NCBI GenBank assembly: GCA_946530505.1
Contig: CAMNAD010000026.1
Coordinates: 1-14,106, forward strand
Reading direction: 5' to 3'
DNA from: an uncultured Bacteroidales bacterium
GTDB lineage: Bacteria; Bacteroidota; Bacteroidia; Bacteroidales; UBA932
DNA length: 14,106 nucleotides
The position numbers and the translations under genes are program-made. Positions 13,968-14,106 of this stretch are shown in pieces; the stretch's first letter is position 1, and every line of letters begins with the position of its first letter. A model generated the notes under the pieces. The model was given only the letters and a program-made list of their open reading frames with translations, ran no database searches and was not told the origin of the DNA.

Positions 13968-13979
13968 CAGTCCCGTTTG

Positions 13980-13994
13980 CCGCAACGGCTGCGG
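13980..13994 (+). other. Small hairpin in the tRNA-Ser leader
   Basis: CCGCA-ACGGC-TGCGG forms a 5-bp stem with a five-base loop between the tRNA-Ser promoter and the tRNA. It has no T-run. It may be part of the pre-tRNA leader or a weak end for the dipeptidase transcript. Confidence 0.4.
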
Positions 13995-14018
13995 GGTCGG
14001 TTCAACACAAGACCTTCC

Positions 14019-14105
14019 GGTGGGGTGGGTGAGTGGCTGAAACCAGCAGTTTGCTAAACTGCCGTACGGGTAACCGTACCACGAGTTCGAATCTCGTCCC
14101 CACCG
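14019..14105 (+). tRNA. tRNA-Ser(GCT)
   Basis: An 87-nt class II tRNA. The acceptor stem is GGTGGGG/CCCCACC, the D stem GGT/ACC, and the anticodon stem GCAGT/ACTGC with loop TTGCTAA, which puts anticodon GCT at 14053-14055. The long variable arm GTACGG-GTAA-CCGTAC is diagnostic of serine-type tRNAs. The T arm is ACGAG/CTCGT with loop TTCGAAT, and the discriminator is G14105. The window ends one base later, so whether CCA is encoded cannot be seen. Confidence 0.95.
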
Positions 14106-14106
14106 C

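Overview
The window looks like a chromosomal segment of a Gram-negative Bacteroidales bacterium, probably a gut lineage with moderately high GC. Four things point there. Promoter-like boxes of the Bacteroidota form TAnnTTTG stand before several genes. Lipoproteins are frequent, and one carries a surface-export signature. A TonB-dependent receptor has an N-terminal carboxypeptidase-regulatory domain. The gene families (DUF4876 and DUF6850-like proteins, a C25 gingipain-like peptidase, a secreted C69 dipeptidase) are typical of that phylum. No transposase, integrase, phage gene or CRISPR array is visible.

Layout. Bases 1-871 (minus) hold most of an L-rhamnose/H+ symporter gene (rhaT) whose 3' end is cut by the window edge. 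It is divergent from tRNA-Gly(GCC) at 952-1024, and the two promoters interleave. Bases 1024-1417 hold no gene but are full of inverted repeats: a 131-nt four-arm foldback starting at the last base of the tRNA, two small hairpins, and two tandem copies of a 52-bp hairpin unit. Next come three co-directional plus-strand genes: a nitroreductase-like lipoprotein, a LoiP/YggG-like M48 metalloprotease lipoprotein, and a roughly 60-codon lipoprotein-like frame with TAA at its third codon, probably a pseudogene. The last frame meets the opposing operon tail to tail inside a shared CTAG.

The minus strand from 12200 to 3001 carries a small secreted protein, pheS, and then a tight four-gene unit. That unit encodes a secreted C25-like cysteine peptidase with a HEAT-like C-terminus, a 940-residue TonB-dependent receptor, a DUF4876 lipoprotein with a predicted surface signal, and a DUF6850-like outer-membrane beta-barrel protein. 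Spacings in the unit are a 17-nt overlap, a 2-nt gap and an 11-nt gap. Between pheS and the peptidase lies a 10+10 bp perfect inverted repeat that overlaps a candidate promoter for the unit.

At the right end a secreted C69 family dipeptidase (plus strand) is divergent from the pheS operon. It is followed by tRNA-Ser(GCT), whose promoter shares a 15-nt core with the tRNA-Gly promoter.

The most interesting system is the four-gene unit. I infer that it is a surface nutrient-acquisition module: a peptidase processes a proteinaceous ligand source, a surface lipoprotein and a barrel protein handle the ligand, and the TonB receptor imports it. The substrate cannot be read from the sequence. The second strong signal is the four-arm foldback fused to the 3' end of tRNA-Gly.
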